The notes beneath the pieces were generated by a model, which was given only the letters and a program-made list of their open reading frames with translations, was not told the origin of the DNA and did no database searches. A DNA stretch of 64,000 bases from the NCBI GenBank assembly GCA_041394265.1, contig JAWKIO010000005.1, positions 1,302,001 through 1,366,000 of the forward strand, in the 5' to 3' direction. Positions 17,290 to 24,715 of this stretch are shown here, piece by piece (within the stretch, counting starts at the first letter, position 1; each line of letters opens with the position of its first letter). A program made the position numbers and the translations under genes. The DNA comes from Acidimicrobiales bacterium (GTDB lineage Bacteria; Actinomycetota; Acidimicrobiia; Acidimicrobiales; SZUA-35).

Positions 17290-18054
17290 TCAGGCCTCCA
17301 GCCGCCGCATGGCATCGAGCACCGAATCCACCGTCGGCTGGTGCAGTTCGTCACGAAGCTGTCCGTCGGCCAGGAACACGACCCGCTCGGCGTAGGACGC
17401 GGCGACAGGGTCGTGCGTGACCATGGCGATCGTCTGGGAGTCCTCACGAGCGGCTCGGCGCAGCAGCCCGAGCACGTCGCTCGCCGCACGTCGATCGAGG
17501 GCACCGGTCGGCTCGTCGGCGAAGACGATGTCGGGCCGTCCCGCAAGTGCTCGGGCGACAGCCACTCGCTGTCGCTGCCCACCCGACAGCTCAGACGGCC
17601 GGTGGTGCCGCCGATTCGTCAGGCCAACGGAGTCGATCACGCTGTCGATCCACTCACCGTCCGACCGGCGTCGGGCGAGCGTCAGCGGCAGCACCACGTT
17701 CTCCTCGACCGTCAGCATCGGGATGAGGTTGAACGCCTGGAAGACGAAGCCGATCCGGTCGCGCCGCAGCTCGGTGAGCTGACGTTCCCCAAGGTCGCTC
17801 AGATCGGTCGCACCGATGCAGACCGATCCGGTGGTGGCGCGATCGAGGCCGGCCATGATGTGCATCAGCGTGGACTTGCCGGAGCCCGAAGGACCCATGA
17901 TGGCGGTCAGCGCTCCCCGGTGCAGTTCGAGGTCGACCGAATCGAGCGCGGTGACGGCAAGGTCGCCTGATCCGTAGATCTTGGAGACAGCTCGGGCGGT
18001 TGCCGCCAACGGCGAGGTGGGTGCCGCTGGGGGATCGATGAGATTCGTGGTCAC
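17290..18054 (-). CDS. ABC transporter ATP-binding protein (LolD/MacB type)
   Basis: A 254-aa ATPase. Walker A is GPSGSGKST, the Q-loop lies in VFQAFNLIPMLTVEENV, the signature is LSGGQRQRV, Walker B is IVFADEPTGALD and the H-loop is MVTHDPVAA. The X-loop and the GALD segment are typical of FtsX-permease partners. The GTG at 18054 has AGGAG 8 nt upstream. It forms an operon with the downstream permease; the two-component genes lie 169 bp upstream on the same strand. Confidence 0.92.
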   Translation of the reverse strand: MTTNLIDPPAAPTSPLAATARAVSKIYGSGDLAVTALDSVDLELHRGALTAIMGPSGSGKSTLMHIMAGLDRATTGSVCIGATDLSDLGERQLTELRRDRIGFVFQAFNLIPMLTVEENVVLPLTLARRRSDGEWIDSVIDSVGLTNRRHHRPSELSGGQRQRVAVARALAGRPDIVFADEPTGALDRRAASDVLGLLRRAAREDSQTIAMVTHDPVAASYAERVVFLADGQLRDELHQPTVDSVLDAMRRLEA

Positions 18055-18223
18055 GGTCAGCTCCTTGCGTCCGGCGGATCGCCTGCTGCGATCCGGGCCT
18101 ATGGAGACCGTAAGAAACGAGGCCCACCCGCCGAATCGACCAAAGGTGCCGATCCGGTCATCCGAAGGTGGCGTCAGCGACGCCGCCCTGTCGGCATCGG
18201 TGCGTCAGAGCGGAGCTGGGCCG
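18055..18223 (-). promoter_or_regulatory. intergenic region between response regulator and ABC genes
   Basis: Contains GGCGTC-AGC-GACGCC (18171-18185), a 6-bp stem that may end the response-regulator transcript. A -10-like TACGGT lies in CTTACGGTCTCC on the minus strand. CTTACG also occurs just before the histidine kinase gene, a possible common regulatory word. Confidence 0.35.
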
Positions 18224-18892
18224 TCAGTCGGTGAGATCGTTCGGATCGGCGATCCCGGCACGGAAGGCCAAGATGACGGCCTGGACTCGGTCGCGCACGC
18301 CGAGCTTGGTCAGCACGCGCCCCACGTGGGTCTTGACCGTCGCCTCGCTCAGGAAGAGCGCCGCCGCGATCTCGGCGTTCGAACGGCCACAGGCCAGTTG
18401 CTCGAGCACGTCACGCTCCCGGTCGGTCAGTTCGTCCAGGCCGGGCACGGGGTTCTGGCTCGCACCGCCACCGGCGCTGCGAGCCTGCTCCATCACCAGA
18501 CGCGTGATGGCAGGCGACAGCACGCTGTCACCTTGGGCAACAGCCCGAACAGCATCGACCAGCGCATCGGCGGAGGCGTCCTTGAGCAAGAACCCAGCGG
18601 CACCGACACTGATCGCCTGAGTCACGTAGTCATCGAGACCGAACGTGGTCAGCACGAGGACCGATGGAGGGTCGGGCAGGGCCAGCACCTGCTCGGTCGC
18701 CGTCAGACCGTCCATGTCGGGCATCCGGATGTCCATCAGGACGACATCGACCCGACGGGTTCGACAGACCTCGATCGCCTCGACGCCCGTGGCCGCCTGG
18801 CCGACCACCGTCATGTCGTCTTCGTTGTCGATGATCAGGCCGAAGCCGGTCCGGATCATCTCCGAATCGTCGACCACTGCCACGCGAATCAT
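18224..18892 (-). CDS. NarL/FixJ-type response regulator
   Basis: A 222-aa regulator with a receiver domain (acidic pocket VVDDSEM at 7-12, phospho-acceptor Asp54 in VLMDIRMPDMDG, Thr in VLTTFG, Lys in FLLKDA) and a C-terminal LuxR HTH (LTDRERDVLEQLACGRSNAEIAAALFLSEATVKTHVGRVLTKL). Its ATG overlaps the histidine kinase stop by 4 nt. It probably controls the downstream FtsX-type ABC genes, as in antibiotic or envelope-stress modules. Confidence 0.92.
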   Translation of the reverse strand: MIRVAVVDDSEMIRTGFGLIIDNEDDMTVVGQAATGVEAIEVCRTRRVDVVLMDIRMPDMDGLTATEQVLALPDPPSVLVLTTFGLDDYVTQAISVGAAGFLLKDASADALVDAVRAVAQGDSVLSPAITRLVMEQARSAGGGASQNPVPGLDELTDRERDVLEQLACGRSNAEIAAALFLSEATVKTHVGRVLTKLGVRDRVQAVILAFRAGIADPNDLTD

Positions 18893-20088
18893 GATGTGTC
18901 TCCTCGAGGAATGTCGGCCCGGACTCGGAAGCCACCGCCGGGGGCCGCACCGGCTTCGAGCGTCCCTCCCAGGAATCGTGCTCGCTCGGCCATCCCCGTC
19001 AGGCCGAGGCCCGTTGGCGCTTCATCGCCGGGCGTTGGTCCACGACCGTCGTCTTGCACCTCGATCCGCACGGCGTCGGCCTCGAGCGCAACGTCCACCC
19101 GCACCGTTGCGCCGGGACCGGCGTGTTTGACGACGTTGGTCAACGCCTCCTGGACGATCCGGTAGGTTCCGGCACCCGTGGCAGCATCGACGTCGGCCGG
19201 GTCGACCGGGCCGTGGATCGCCAGCGCGACCTCGTAGCCGAGTCCGCTGACGTCGTTGACCAGTCCTGGTACATCGACCAGTGAGGGTCCCGGCCTCAAG
19301 TCGGCATCGGCATCACCAAGTCCGGCGTGCAGGATGCGCCGCACCTCGGCCAGCGACGTACGAGCGGTTGCGCCGATCGCACCCACGGCGTCGACGAGCA
19401 CCTCGGGTCGCGTCGCGCCCACTCGCTGGGCCGCCTCGGCCCGCACGGCGATGACCGACAGCGAATGGCCAACCAGATCGTGCAGTTCGTGGGCGATGCG
19501 CTCACGTTCGCGAACGACGGCGCGCTCCTGTGCGGCCTCGTGTTCCCAGCGCTCGACCGCAAGGTCAGCGGCAAGGCGGGCCGAAGCTGCCTGCTGATTC
19601 GCCGCGTTCGTCCCCAACAGCAGGGCCGCAGTCGACGACAGGCCGGTGAGGACGAGCAGCTCGAAGCCGACGTCGGGAGCAATCGCCACCCCGAGCGCCG
19701 TCATTCCCGTCAACGCGACCGAGGATGCCAGCGCCATACGGCGGCCGGCAATTCCGCCGACAGCGGCAACCGAGTAGATGATCACCAGCGGCGCCACGAA
19801 GACCTCGGCGAGGTCGAGTCCCCACGTCACCATCTGACCGATCACGGCAATCGGCGCAGCAACGAGGGGTGCCGATCGTCGAAACGCAACCGCGATCGAC
19901 GGCAGCACGATGATCAGCCATTCCCACCAACGATCGGGTGCTTCGGAGCCGGCGACCGCCTGATCGGCGGCTTGCACCGCAACCACCACCGAGATGGCCA
20001 CCAAGCAGGCGGCGATCAGGAGGTCGAGCGGTCCGGGAACGATCGAGTGTCGAGAGCGTGCAGGGTGCACCGGGACTGCGCCAACCAT
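18889..20088 (-). CDS. NarL-partner sensor histidine kinase
   Basis: A 399-aa kinase. About residues 20-160 hold five or six TM helices. A coiled segment (170-200) leads into the HisKA_3 box ERIAHELHDLVGHSLSVI with phospho-His203. The HATPase domain shows YRIVQEALTNVVKHA (N-box), VQDDGRGPTPG (G1) and GLGLTGMAERARFLGG (G2). There is no extracytoplasmic loop domain of note, so it is an intramembrane-sensing type. A -10-like TACGAT ends 8 nt before the ATG. Confidence 0.9.
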   Translation of the reverse strand: MVGAVPVHPARSRHSIVPGPLDLLIAACLVAISVVVAVQAADQAVAGSEAPDRWWEWLIIVLPSIAVAFRRSAPLVAAPIAVIGQMVTWGLDLAEVFVAPLVIIYSVAAVGGIAGRRMALASSVALTGMTALGVAIAPDVGFELLVLTGLSSTAALLLGTNAANQQAASARLAADLAVERWEHEAAQERAVVRERERIAHELHDLVGHSLSVIAVRAEAAQRVGATRPEVLVDAVGAIGATARTSLAEVRRILHAGLGDADADLRPGPSLVDVPGLVNDVSGLGYEVALAIHGPVDPADVDAATGAGTYRIVQEALTNVVKHAGPGATVRVDVALEADAVRIEVQDDGRGPTPGDEAPTGLGLTGMAERARFLGGTLEAGAAPGGGFRVRADIPRGDTS

Positions 20089-20144
20089 GAGTGGTTATCG
20101 TAAGGTCCCCGTCCGGCGGTCGAGATCATCCATACGGGGCGAGT

Positions 20145-20166
20145 GGGTCATCCTTTCGGATGACCC
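20145..20166 (-). terminator. strong hairpin after the HbpS/GlcG-like gene
   Basis: GGGTCATCC-TTTC-GGATGACCC, a perfect 9-bp stem with a tetraloop, 22 nt downstream of the HbpS/GlcG-like stop on the minus strand and upstream of the histidine kinase gene. Probably the terminator of the former; no T-run. Confidence 0.55.
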
Positions 20167-20188
20167 GTCAGCGGACGGCAGCTGCCGG

Positions 20189-20620
20189 TCAGCGGGCGAC
20201 GGCTGCTGCCGCCGTTGCTGCGATCTGGTGGTCCTGCTCCTCGGTAGCGCCCGAGACACCGATCGCACCGGCCACCGACCCGTCGATGAGGACGGGGACG
20301 CCACCACCGACGGCGATCAGGTCGTCGACCTTTCCGGCGACGCCGTGAAGCAGCGTGGGGTTGTCGGCGAACGCCGCCGCCAGCGCAGCGGTGGGAGCAC
20401 CGGCTGCCGCCGCCGACCATGCCTTCTTGGCGGCAATCGTGATCGAGAACTTCGGACTGCCGTCCATCCGAGCGAGCGCCAACGGATCACCAGCCGGATC
20501 ACACACATGGATCACGACTCGTACGCCGATGGTCTGGGCTTCATCGAGCGCGGCAGCCACCAACTGCTGGGCACCGGCGAGGGTGAGGCGGGGCACATCA
20601 ACACTGATCGGGCTGTCCAT
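20189..20620 (-). CDS. GlcG/HbpS-family heme-binding-like protein
   Basis: A 143-aa protein of the usual GlcG/HbpS length. LTLAGAQQLVAAALDEAQTIGVRVVIHVCDPAGDPLALARMDG, ITIAAKKAWSA and VGGGVPVLIDGSVAGAIGVSGATEEQDHQIA are conserved family blocks. HbpS of Streptomyces is an extracellular heme-binding redox sensor; other members sit beside oxidoreductase genes with unknown roles. No signal peptide is visible here, so it is probably cytosolic. The ATG at 20620 gives the normal N-terminus. It lies downstream of the extradiol dioxygenase gene, from which it is separated by an inverted repeat. Confidence 0.78.
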   Translation of the reverse strand: MDSPISVDVPRLTLAGAQQLVAAALDEAQTIGVRVVIHVCDPAGDPLALARMDGSPKFSITIAAKKAWSAAAAGAPTAALAAAFADNPTLLHGVAGKVDDLIAVGGGVPVLIDGSVAGAIGVSGATEEQDHQIAATAAAAVAR

Positions 20621-20688
20621 CCCCCAACGTTGCCACGCGAACAAGCGGCGAGCGAGCACCTCCCCCATCTCGACCACCGCAAACCCCG

Positions 20689-20737
20689 CAACTTTGGGGA
20701 CTTCATGCCGCTCAGAGGTGTCAACTCTCCAAAGTTG
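20689..20737 (-). promoter_or_regulatory. inverted repeat upstream of the HbpS/GlcG-like gene
   Basis: CAACTTTGG (20689-20697) and CCAAAGTTG (20729-20737) are perfect 9-bp arms 31 bp apart. A consensus -35 TTGACA (minus strand, 20724-20719) lies just inside the right arm. The arrangement suggests a repressor-looped promoter or a two-site operator. Confidence 0.45.
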
Positions 20738-20744
20738 CTGGTGT

Positions 20745-21665
20745 TCAGGCGGCGGCAGCGCCGGCCGCGATGTCGGCCAGGTCGGGCGGTGCGAGAAAGG
20801 CAGCCGGCACTGTGGGCCCCCAGGCGTAGAGCGACTTGGCGGGGTCCCAGTTCTGCGCGACCCAAGCGTCGTCGTCGATGATCTGATCGAGGTCGGCGTA
20901 GTACTCGGCAAAGTTGCCGGCGGGGTCTCGGAAGTACCAGAACAGGTTCGAGCCAAGGAAGTGACGGCCGAGCCCCCACACGCTGCTCTCGGCGTCGTAC
21001 GCCAACAAGTTCTGGGCGCCGACGCCGATCGCGTCGACGTCGTCGACCTGCCAGCTCGTGTGGTGCAGGAACGACACCGGCGCCTGCGACAGACCGATGT
21101 TGTGGTGGTCCGACGAGCAGCGCAGGAACGCGATCATGCCGGGGACGGCGTCGCTCAACTTGAAGCCGAGCACCTCGGTGTAGAAGCGGATGCTGGCGTC
21201 GAGGTCGGTGGTGCCCATCAGCACGTGTCCCAGGCGACGAGGCGCGGTCGGCCCAGTCTCGAAGATGGCCGGCGAGCGATCGCCGGGGCGCGGCGTGTGA
21301 CCCGGCGAGTTGAACTCGAGCGGCGCCCGCTCGGTCTCGATCAACCGGGGCAGGATCTTGACCTCGAAGCGCGCACCGGCGATCGGATCGACGACGGCAA
21401 TCTGCTCGTCAGTTCCGCTCGTCTCGAGCCCCACCTTCTCGGCCGCGGCTCGGATCCGGGCGATGTCATCGGTGTCCTCGGCTCGGATCACTGCGTTCAC
21501 GAGACGGCGGTAGGGCTGGTCGACGAGTTGCAGCTGGTTGCCGCCATCGGTCGTGGCGAAGCTGCCACCACCCTGATCGGACAGGCCGAACTGTGTGTAG
21601 AAAGCGCCCACCTGATCGACGTTCGGAACGCCAATGGTCACCGATTCGAGTCCGTGGAGTGACAT
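20745..21665 (-). CDS. extradiol (type I, VOC-fold) ring-cleavage dioxygenase
   Basis: A 306-aa two-domain VOC protein, the normal size for catechol 2,3-dioxygenase/BphC-type enzymes. The Fe(II) ligands are in the second domain: His in LGHVLMGTTDLDAS, His in FLHHTSWQVDD and Glu in NFAEYYADLD. The first domain (residues 5-110) is the catalytically silent half. It should cleave a catechol ring adjacent to the hydroxyls, in aromatic or steroid catabolism. The ATG at 21665 has GGGAGA upstream. No other ring-cleavage pathway gene is adjacent, though acyl-CoA enzymes are nearby. Confidence 0.85.
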   Translation of the reverse strand: MSLHGLESVTIGVPNVDQVGAFYTQFGLSDQGGGSFATTDGGNQLQLVDQPYRRLVNAVIRAEDTDDIARIRAAAEKVGLETSGTDEQIAVVDPIAGARFEVKILPRLIETERAPLEFNSPGHTPRPGDRSPAIFETGPTAPRRLGHVLMGTTDLDASIRFYTEVLGFKLSDAVPGMIAFLRCSSDHHNIGLSQAPVSFLHHTSWQVDDVDAIGVGAQNLLAYDAESSVWGLGRHFLGSNLFWYFRDPAGNFAEYYADLDQIIDDDAWVAQNWDPAKSLYAWGPTVPAAFLAPPDLADIAAGAAAA

Positions 21666-21775
21666 CTTGATCTCCCGAGTCCAAGGATCGCCACGCGCCG
21701 ATCGCGCTCGACCCTGCCACTGGCAGCATCGTGGGGTGCGACGCCCGTCGTGTCAAGGAGACCGGTCGGACCGCC

Positions 21776-22240
21776 TCAGGTACCGGCGTCGGGCGGATCG
21801 AACCGTTCCCGAAACGTGAAGGCCTCGGCGGTCGGTCCATCACTGCGCAGCCGGTGGAGACGCTCCAGCCCCTCCTCGACCGTCGGCACATGGCCATCCG
21901 GCACCCACCACAGCACGAGGATCGGTCCGGACGGCCGTTCGAACCAGTCACCACGCCGACGGAGGAAATCGAGATGACCGGTCCGGTACACGTAGTCCCA
22001 GAGTGCGTCCCCCGAGTCCCAGACCGACATGTTCACCATCTGTTCTGCGCCGCCGAACGCCGCCCGCAACGAGGTGGCGTCATTGGACCCTTCACCCACG
22101 AGGCGCCAGACGAAGCCGGGTGAACGCTCGGCGAGGGCGTTGATCTCGTTGAGCGCGTCCATGAACCCCGACATCCGCTCATCGTCGGTCGGGTACCGGG
22201 CGATCGCGATGTTCATCTGAGCGAGCTGGTGTCCGTTCAC
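21776..22240 (-). CDS. DUF3291 domain protein
   Basis: A 154-aa protein. HQLAQMNIAIARYPTDDERM, FMDALNEINALAERSPGFVWRL, MVNMSVWDSGDALWDYVYR and FERPSGPILVLWWVPDGHVPTVEEGLERL cover the DUF3291 family end to end (dimeric alpha/beta barrel type). GTG at 22240 is preferred over the ATG at 22216 because the family starts with HQLAQ. It follows the SufR-like regulator gene by 31 bp and is probably co-transcribed with it. Function unknown, possibly a monooxygenase-like fold. Confidence 0.8.
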   Translation of the reverse strand: MNGHQLAQMNIAIARYPTDDERMSGFMDALNEINALAERSPGFVWRLVGEGSNDATSLRAAFGGAEQMVNMSVWDSGDALWDYVYRTGHLDFLRRRGDWFERPSGPILVLWWVPDGHVPTVEEGLERLHRLRSDGPTAEAFTFRERFDPPDAGT

Positions 22241-22271
22241 CCTGGGAGTGAAACACGAGCCCGCTTCTATG

Positions 22272-22943
22272 TCAATCTTGATTGTTTTTAGATTCCAAGG
22301 TGACGCAGCACCCACCGTCGGGCAGCGGATCGAGCCGTGCGTGCCACGTCGGCGTCGCACCGAACAGGCCCTCGAGCAACGCCAGGTTCATCCCGCAGAT
22401 CATTCCGGGATGGCGTTCGGCCAGCGGGTGGAATGGGCAGTTCCGCATCCGGATCACCTCGCCATCGAGGTAGGGCTCGTAGCCTCGGGCCTCCAACAAG
22501 GTCAGCGCCTCGTCGGTCGTGGTTGCGTCGCTCGTGGTCGCGTCGGTCGACGCCGAGCCGGCCACGGCTTCGCCGTGACGACGAGCTGCCTCGTACAGCG
22601 CCTCGTCGAGCCGTGCCATCTCGGCCGCATCGGCCAGGAGTTCGGCGAGCGTTCCGTGGTCACGGGCCGGCAGCGAGACACGATGCTCGGCGTCGGAACG
22701 TCGGTAGAGCTTCGCCGGGCGGCCGGCGCCCGGTCCCGAGCGCCCGTTGACCCTTCGCTCGGTCGCGACGAGGAGACCGGCGTCGACGAGCTTGTCGAGA
22801 TGGAAGGCAACGAGACTCCGCTTCGCACCGGTCGCGTCCGCCGCTTCGCTGCGCGACACCTCGCGGTGTTGCCCGACGACGAAGTCGTACAGCCTTCTGC
22901 GCAACGGGTCGCTCAGCAGCCCGATGACCTCGACGTCGTCCAC
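22272..22943 (-). CDS. SufR-like (COG2345) winged-helix transcriptional regulator with putative Fe-S cysteines
   Basis: A 223-aa regulator. The N-terminal winged helix is LLSDPLRRRLYDFVVGQHREVSRSEAADATGAKRSLVAFHLDKLVDAGLL. The C-terminal half has NCPFHPLAERHPGMICGMNLALLEGLFG and GGCCV, matching the Cys pattern of SufR-type [Fe-S] sensors. There is an Asp/Thr-rich spacer (about 137-155) not typical of the family. The GTG at 22943 follows TACCCT by 6 nt. Target genes are unknown; the co-directional DUF3291 gene is the nearest candidate. Confidence 0.8.
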   Translation of the reverse strand: MDDVEVIGLLSDPLRRRLYDFVVGQHREVSRSEAADATGAKRSLVAFHLDKLVDAGLLVATERRVNGRSGPGAGRPAKLYRRSDAEHRVSLPARDHGTLAELLADAAEMARLDEALYEAARRHGEAVAGSASTDATTSDATTTDEALTLLEARGYEPYLDGEVIRMRNCPFHPLAERHPGMICGMNLALLEGLFGATPTWHARLDPLPDGGCCVTLESKNNQD

Positions 22944-22949
22944 CGGGCC

Positions 22950-22955
22950 AGGGTA
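22950..22955 (-). promoter_or_regulatory. -10 element, leaderless spacing, SufR-like gene
   Basis: TACCCT on the minus strand, six bases (GGCCCG), then the GTG at 22943. Confidence 0.45.
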
Positions 22956-22975
22956 CCGCCGGCGACTCGACGGGC

Positions 22976-24601
22976 TCAGGCGAAGAGCTTCTTAGCGCCC
23001 GGGTAGTCGGCCTTGCCGTTCGGGGCGCGGGGCACGCGCTCCACGATGCTGAGCTGCCTCGGCACCTTGTAGCTCGACAGCCGACTCTTGGTTGCCTCGA
23101 TGACTTCTTCCGGGGTCACGGTCGCTCCCGGCGCGATCGACATGACGCCGACCACACGCTCGCCGAAGCGGTCGTCGGGCACGCCGAAGACCAGGGCGTC
23201 CTCGACGGCATCGTGGACCTTGATCGCCTCCTCGACCTCTTCGGGGTAGACCTTCTCGCCTCCGGTGTTGATGCAGTTCGATCCGCGACCGAAGAGGACG
23301 AGGGTGCCGTCCTCGGCGATCGTTGCCATGTCGCCGGGGAACGAGTAGCGCTGCCCGTTGACTTCGCGGAACGTGCGGGCCGACTTCTCCGGGTCCTTGT
23401 AGTAGCCCAATGGCACAAGCCCACCGTTGGCGACCATCCCCACCTGTCCTGAGCCGGGTACCACCTCGGAGCCGTCCTCGAGGAAGACCTTCGACGTCGG
23501 GCTCAAGGCGAACTGTGCCGTTTCACCGGCCGGTGTGTCCTTCGTGGTGATCGAGGTCCCCATCCCGCCCTCGGTCGAGCCGAGGACGTCGGCAATGGCG
23601 ACCTGCGGGATGTGGCCGATCAAGCCCTGCTTGACCGGGGTCGAGAACATCGCGCCCGACGAGATGAGGAGCTGGAGGGACGACAGGTCCCACCGACCGG
23701 GTGCGTCGTCGAGGGCCCGCAGCAGCGGCTTGGCGAAGGCGTCGCCGACGATGATCAGATGCTGCACACCATTTCGCTCCACGGTGGTCCACACCTCCGC
23801 CGGATCGAGGCTGCGGCTCTCGAGCAGGACGGCGGTGCCGCCGAACATGTGCGGGGTCATCATCCCGAGCCAGCAGCCGGTGCCGTGCATCAACGGTGGG
23901 CCCGACATGGCGACCAGCGGCCGTCCGGAGTCGTAAGCGGCACGTGCTGCGTCGACGACCTGCTCGACCCGCTCGATGGCCGGCTGACCGATCATCGGCG
24001 GATACGACTGCAGGAAGAACGACGTGAAGTCCCCGAGCCCGTACATGACGCCTTTGGGCATGCCGGTAGTCCCGCCGGTGTAGAGCATGTAGAGATCGTC
24101 GGGTGTCGGCGACCGTCTCGCTGCCGGCTCGGTCGAGCCCTGCACGTCGTCATAGCCGCGTGCACCCTCGACAGCCAGCGACCCAGCGGCTTCGTCGTCG
24201 ACCTCGACCAGCAGCTTCACCTTGTCGAGTCGGCCCATGAGCCGCTCGACCCGGTCGCCGAGCGAGCGGTGGTAGACCAGTGCCTCGACATCGGCGTTGT
24301 CGAGCAGGTAGGCGAGTTCGTCATCGAGGTAGCGATAGTTGACGTTGATCGGGACGCCCCCGATCTTCATGGCGGCGAAGTTCGTCTCGCAGTACTCGGG
24401 CGAGTTGTACAGGTACATCCCGACCTTCGAGTTCGCACCCAACCCGGCGTCGAGGAACGACTGCGCCAGCCGAGCGGCCCGCCGCTCGTAGTCACCCCAC
24501 TTGACCGTTCGTTCGCCTTGGACGACGGCGGCCTGGTCGGGCACGGCGTCGGCGACGGCCTCCCAGATGGCGGCAAAGTGTGCGTCCGGGCTCGTTGTCA
24601 T
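22976..24601 (-). CDS. acyl-CoA synthetase (AMP-dependent, FadD-like)
   Basis: A 541-aa ANL-superfamily ligase. The AMP loop is LYMLYTGGTTGMPKGVMYG, followed by ADVLGSTEGGMG, YSFPGDMATI, LVFGRGSNCINTGGEKVYPEEVE (A8 hinge) and the catalytic Lys of RAPNGKADYPGAKK near the end. It activates a carboxylic acid, probably a fatty or sterol-side-chain acid, to its CoA thioester. AGGAGG 7 nt before the ATG is one of the few strong ribosome sites in the window. It is divergent from the ABC exporter genes. Confidence 0.9.
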   Translation of the reverse strand: MTTSPDAHFAAIWEAVADAVPDQAAVVQGERTVKWGDYERRAARLAQSFLDAGLGANSKVGMYLYNSPEYCETNFAAMKIGGVPINVNYRYLDDELAYLLDNADVEALVYHRSLGDRVERLMGRLDKVKLLVEVDDEAAGSLAVEGARGYDDVQGSTEPAARRSPTPDDLYMLYTGGTTGMPKGVMYGLGDFTSFFLQSYPPMIGQPAIERVEQVVDAARAAYDSGRPLVAMSGPPLMHGTGCWLGMMTPHMFGGTAVLLESRSLDPAEVWTTVERNGVQHLIIVGDAFAKPLLRALDDAPGRWDLSSLQLLISSGAMFSTPVKQGLIGHIPQVAIADVLGSTEGGMGTSITTKDTPAGETAQFALSPTSKVFLEDGSEVVPGSGQVGMVANGGLVPLGYYKDPEKSARTFREVNGQRYSFPGDMATIAEDGTLVLFGRGSNCINTGGEKVYPEEVEEAIKVHDAVEDALVFGVPDDRFGERVVGVMSIAPGATVTPEEVIEATKSRLSSYKVPRQLSIVERVPRAPNGKADYPGAKKLFA

Positions 24602-24703
24602 CGTGGAACCTCCTGGTGTCGGGCGCTTCGCCGGAGAACCTAGAGGCCAAGCGACGGCTCGGCCAGCAGATCAATCTCAGGGGGCGTGTCACAGGGCGTG
24701 GAC

Positions 24704-24709
24704 TAGCCT
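24704..24709 (+). promoter_or_regulatory. -10 element, leaderless spacing, ABC exporter operon
   Basis: TAGCCT, six bases (CCGCCC), then the ATG at 24716. Confidence 0.5.
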
Positions 24710-24715
24710 CCGCCC

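Noticed and set aside
22271..22285. CAATC-TT-GATTG dyad at the end of the SufR-like gene
   Set aside because: Arms are only 5 bp, the site lies across a stop codon, and no promoter is adjacent that it would control with confidence.
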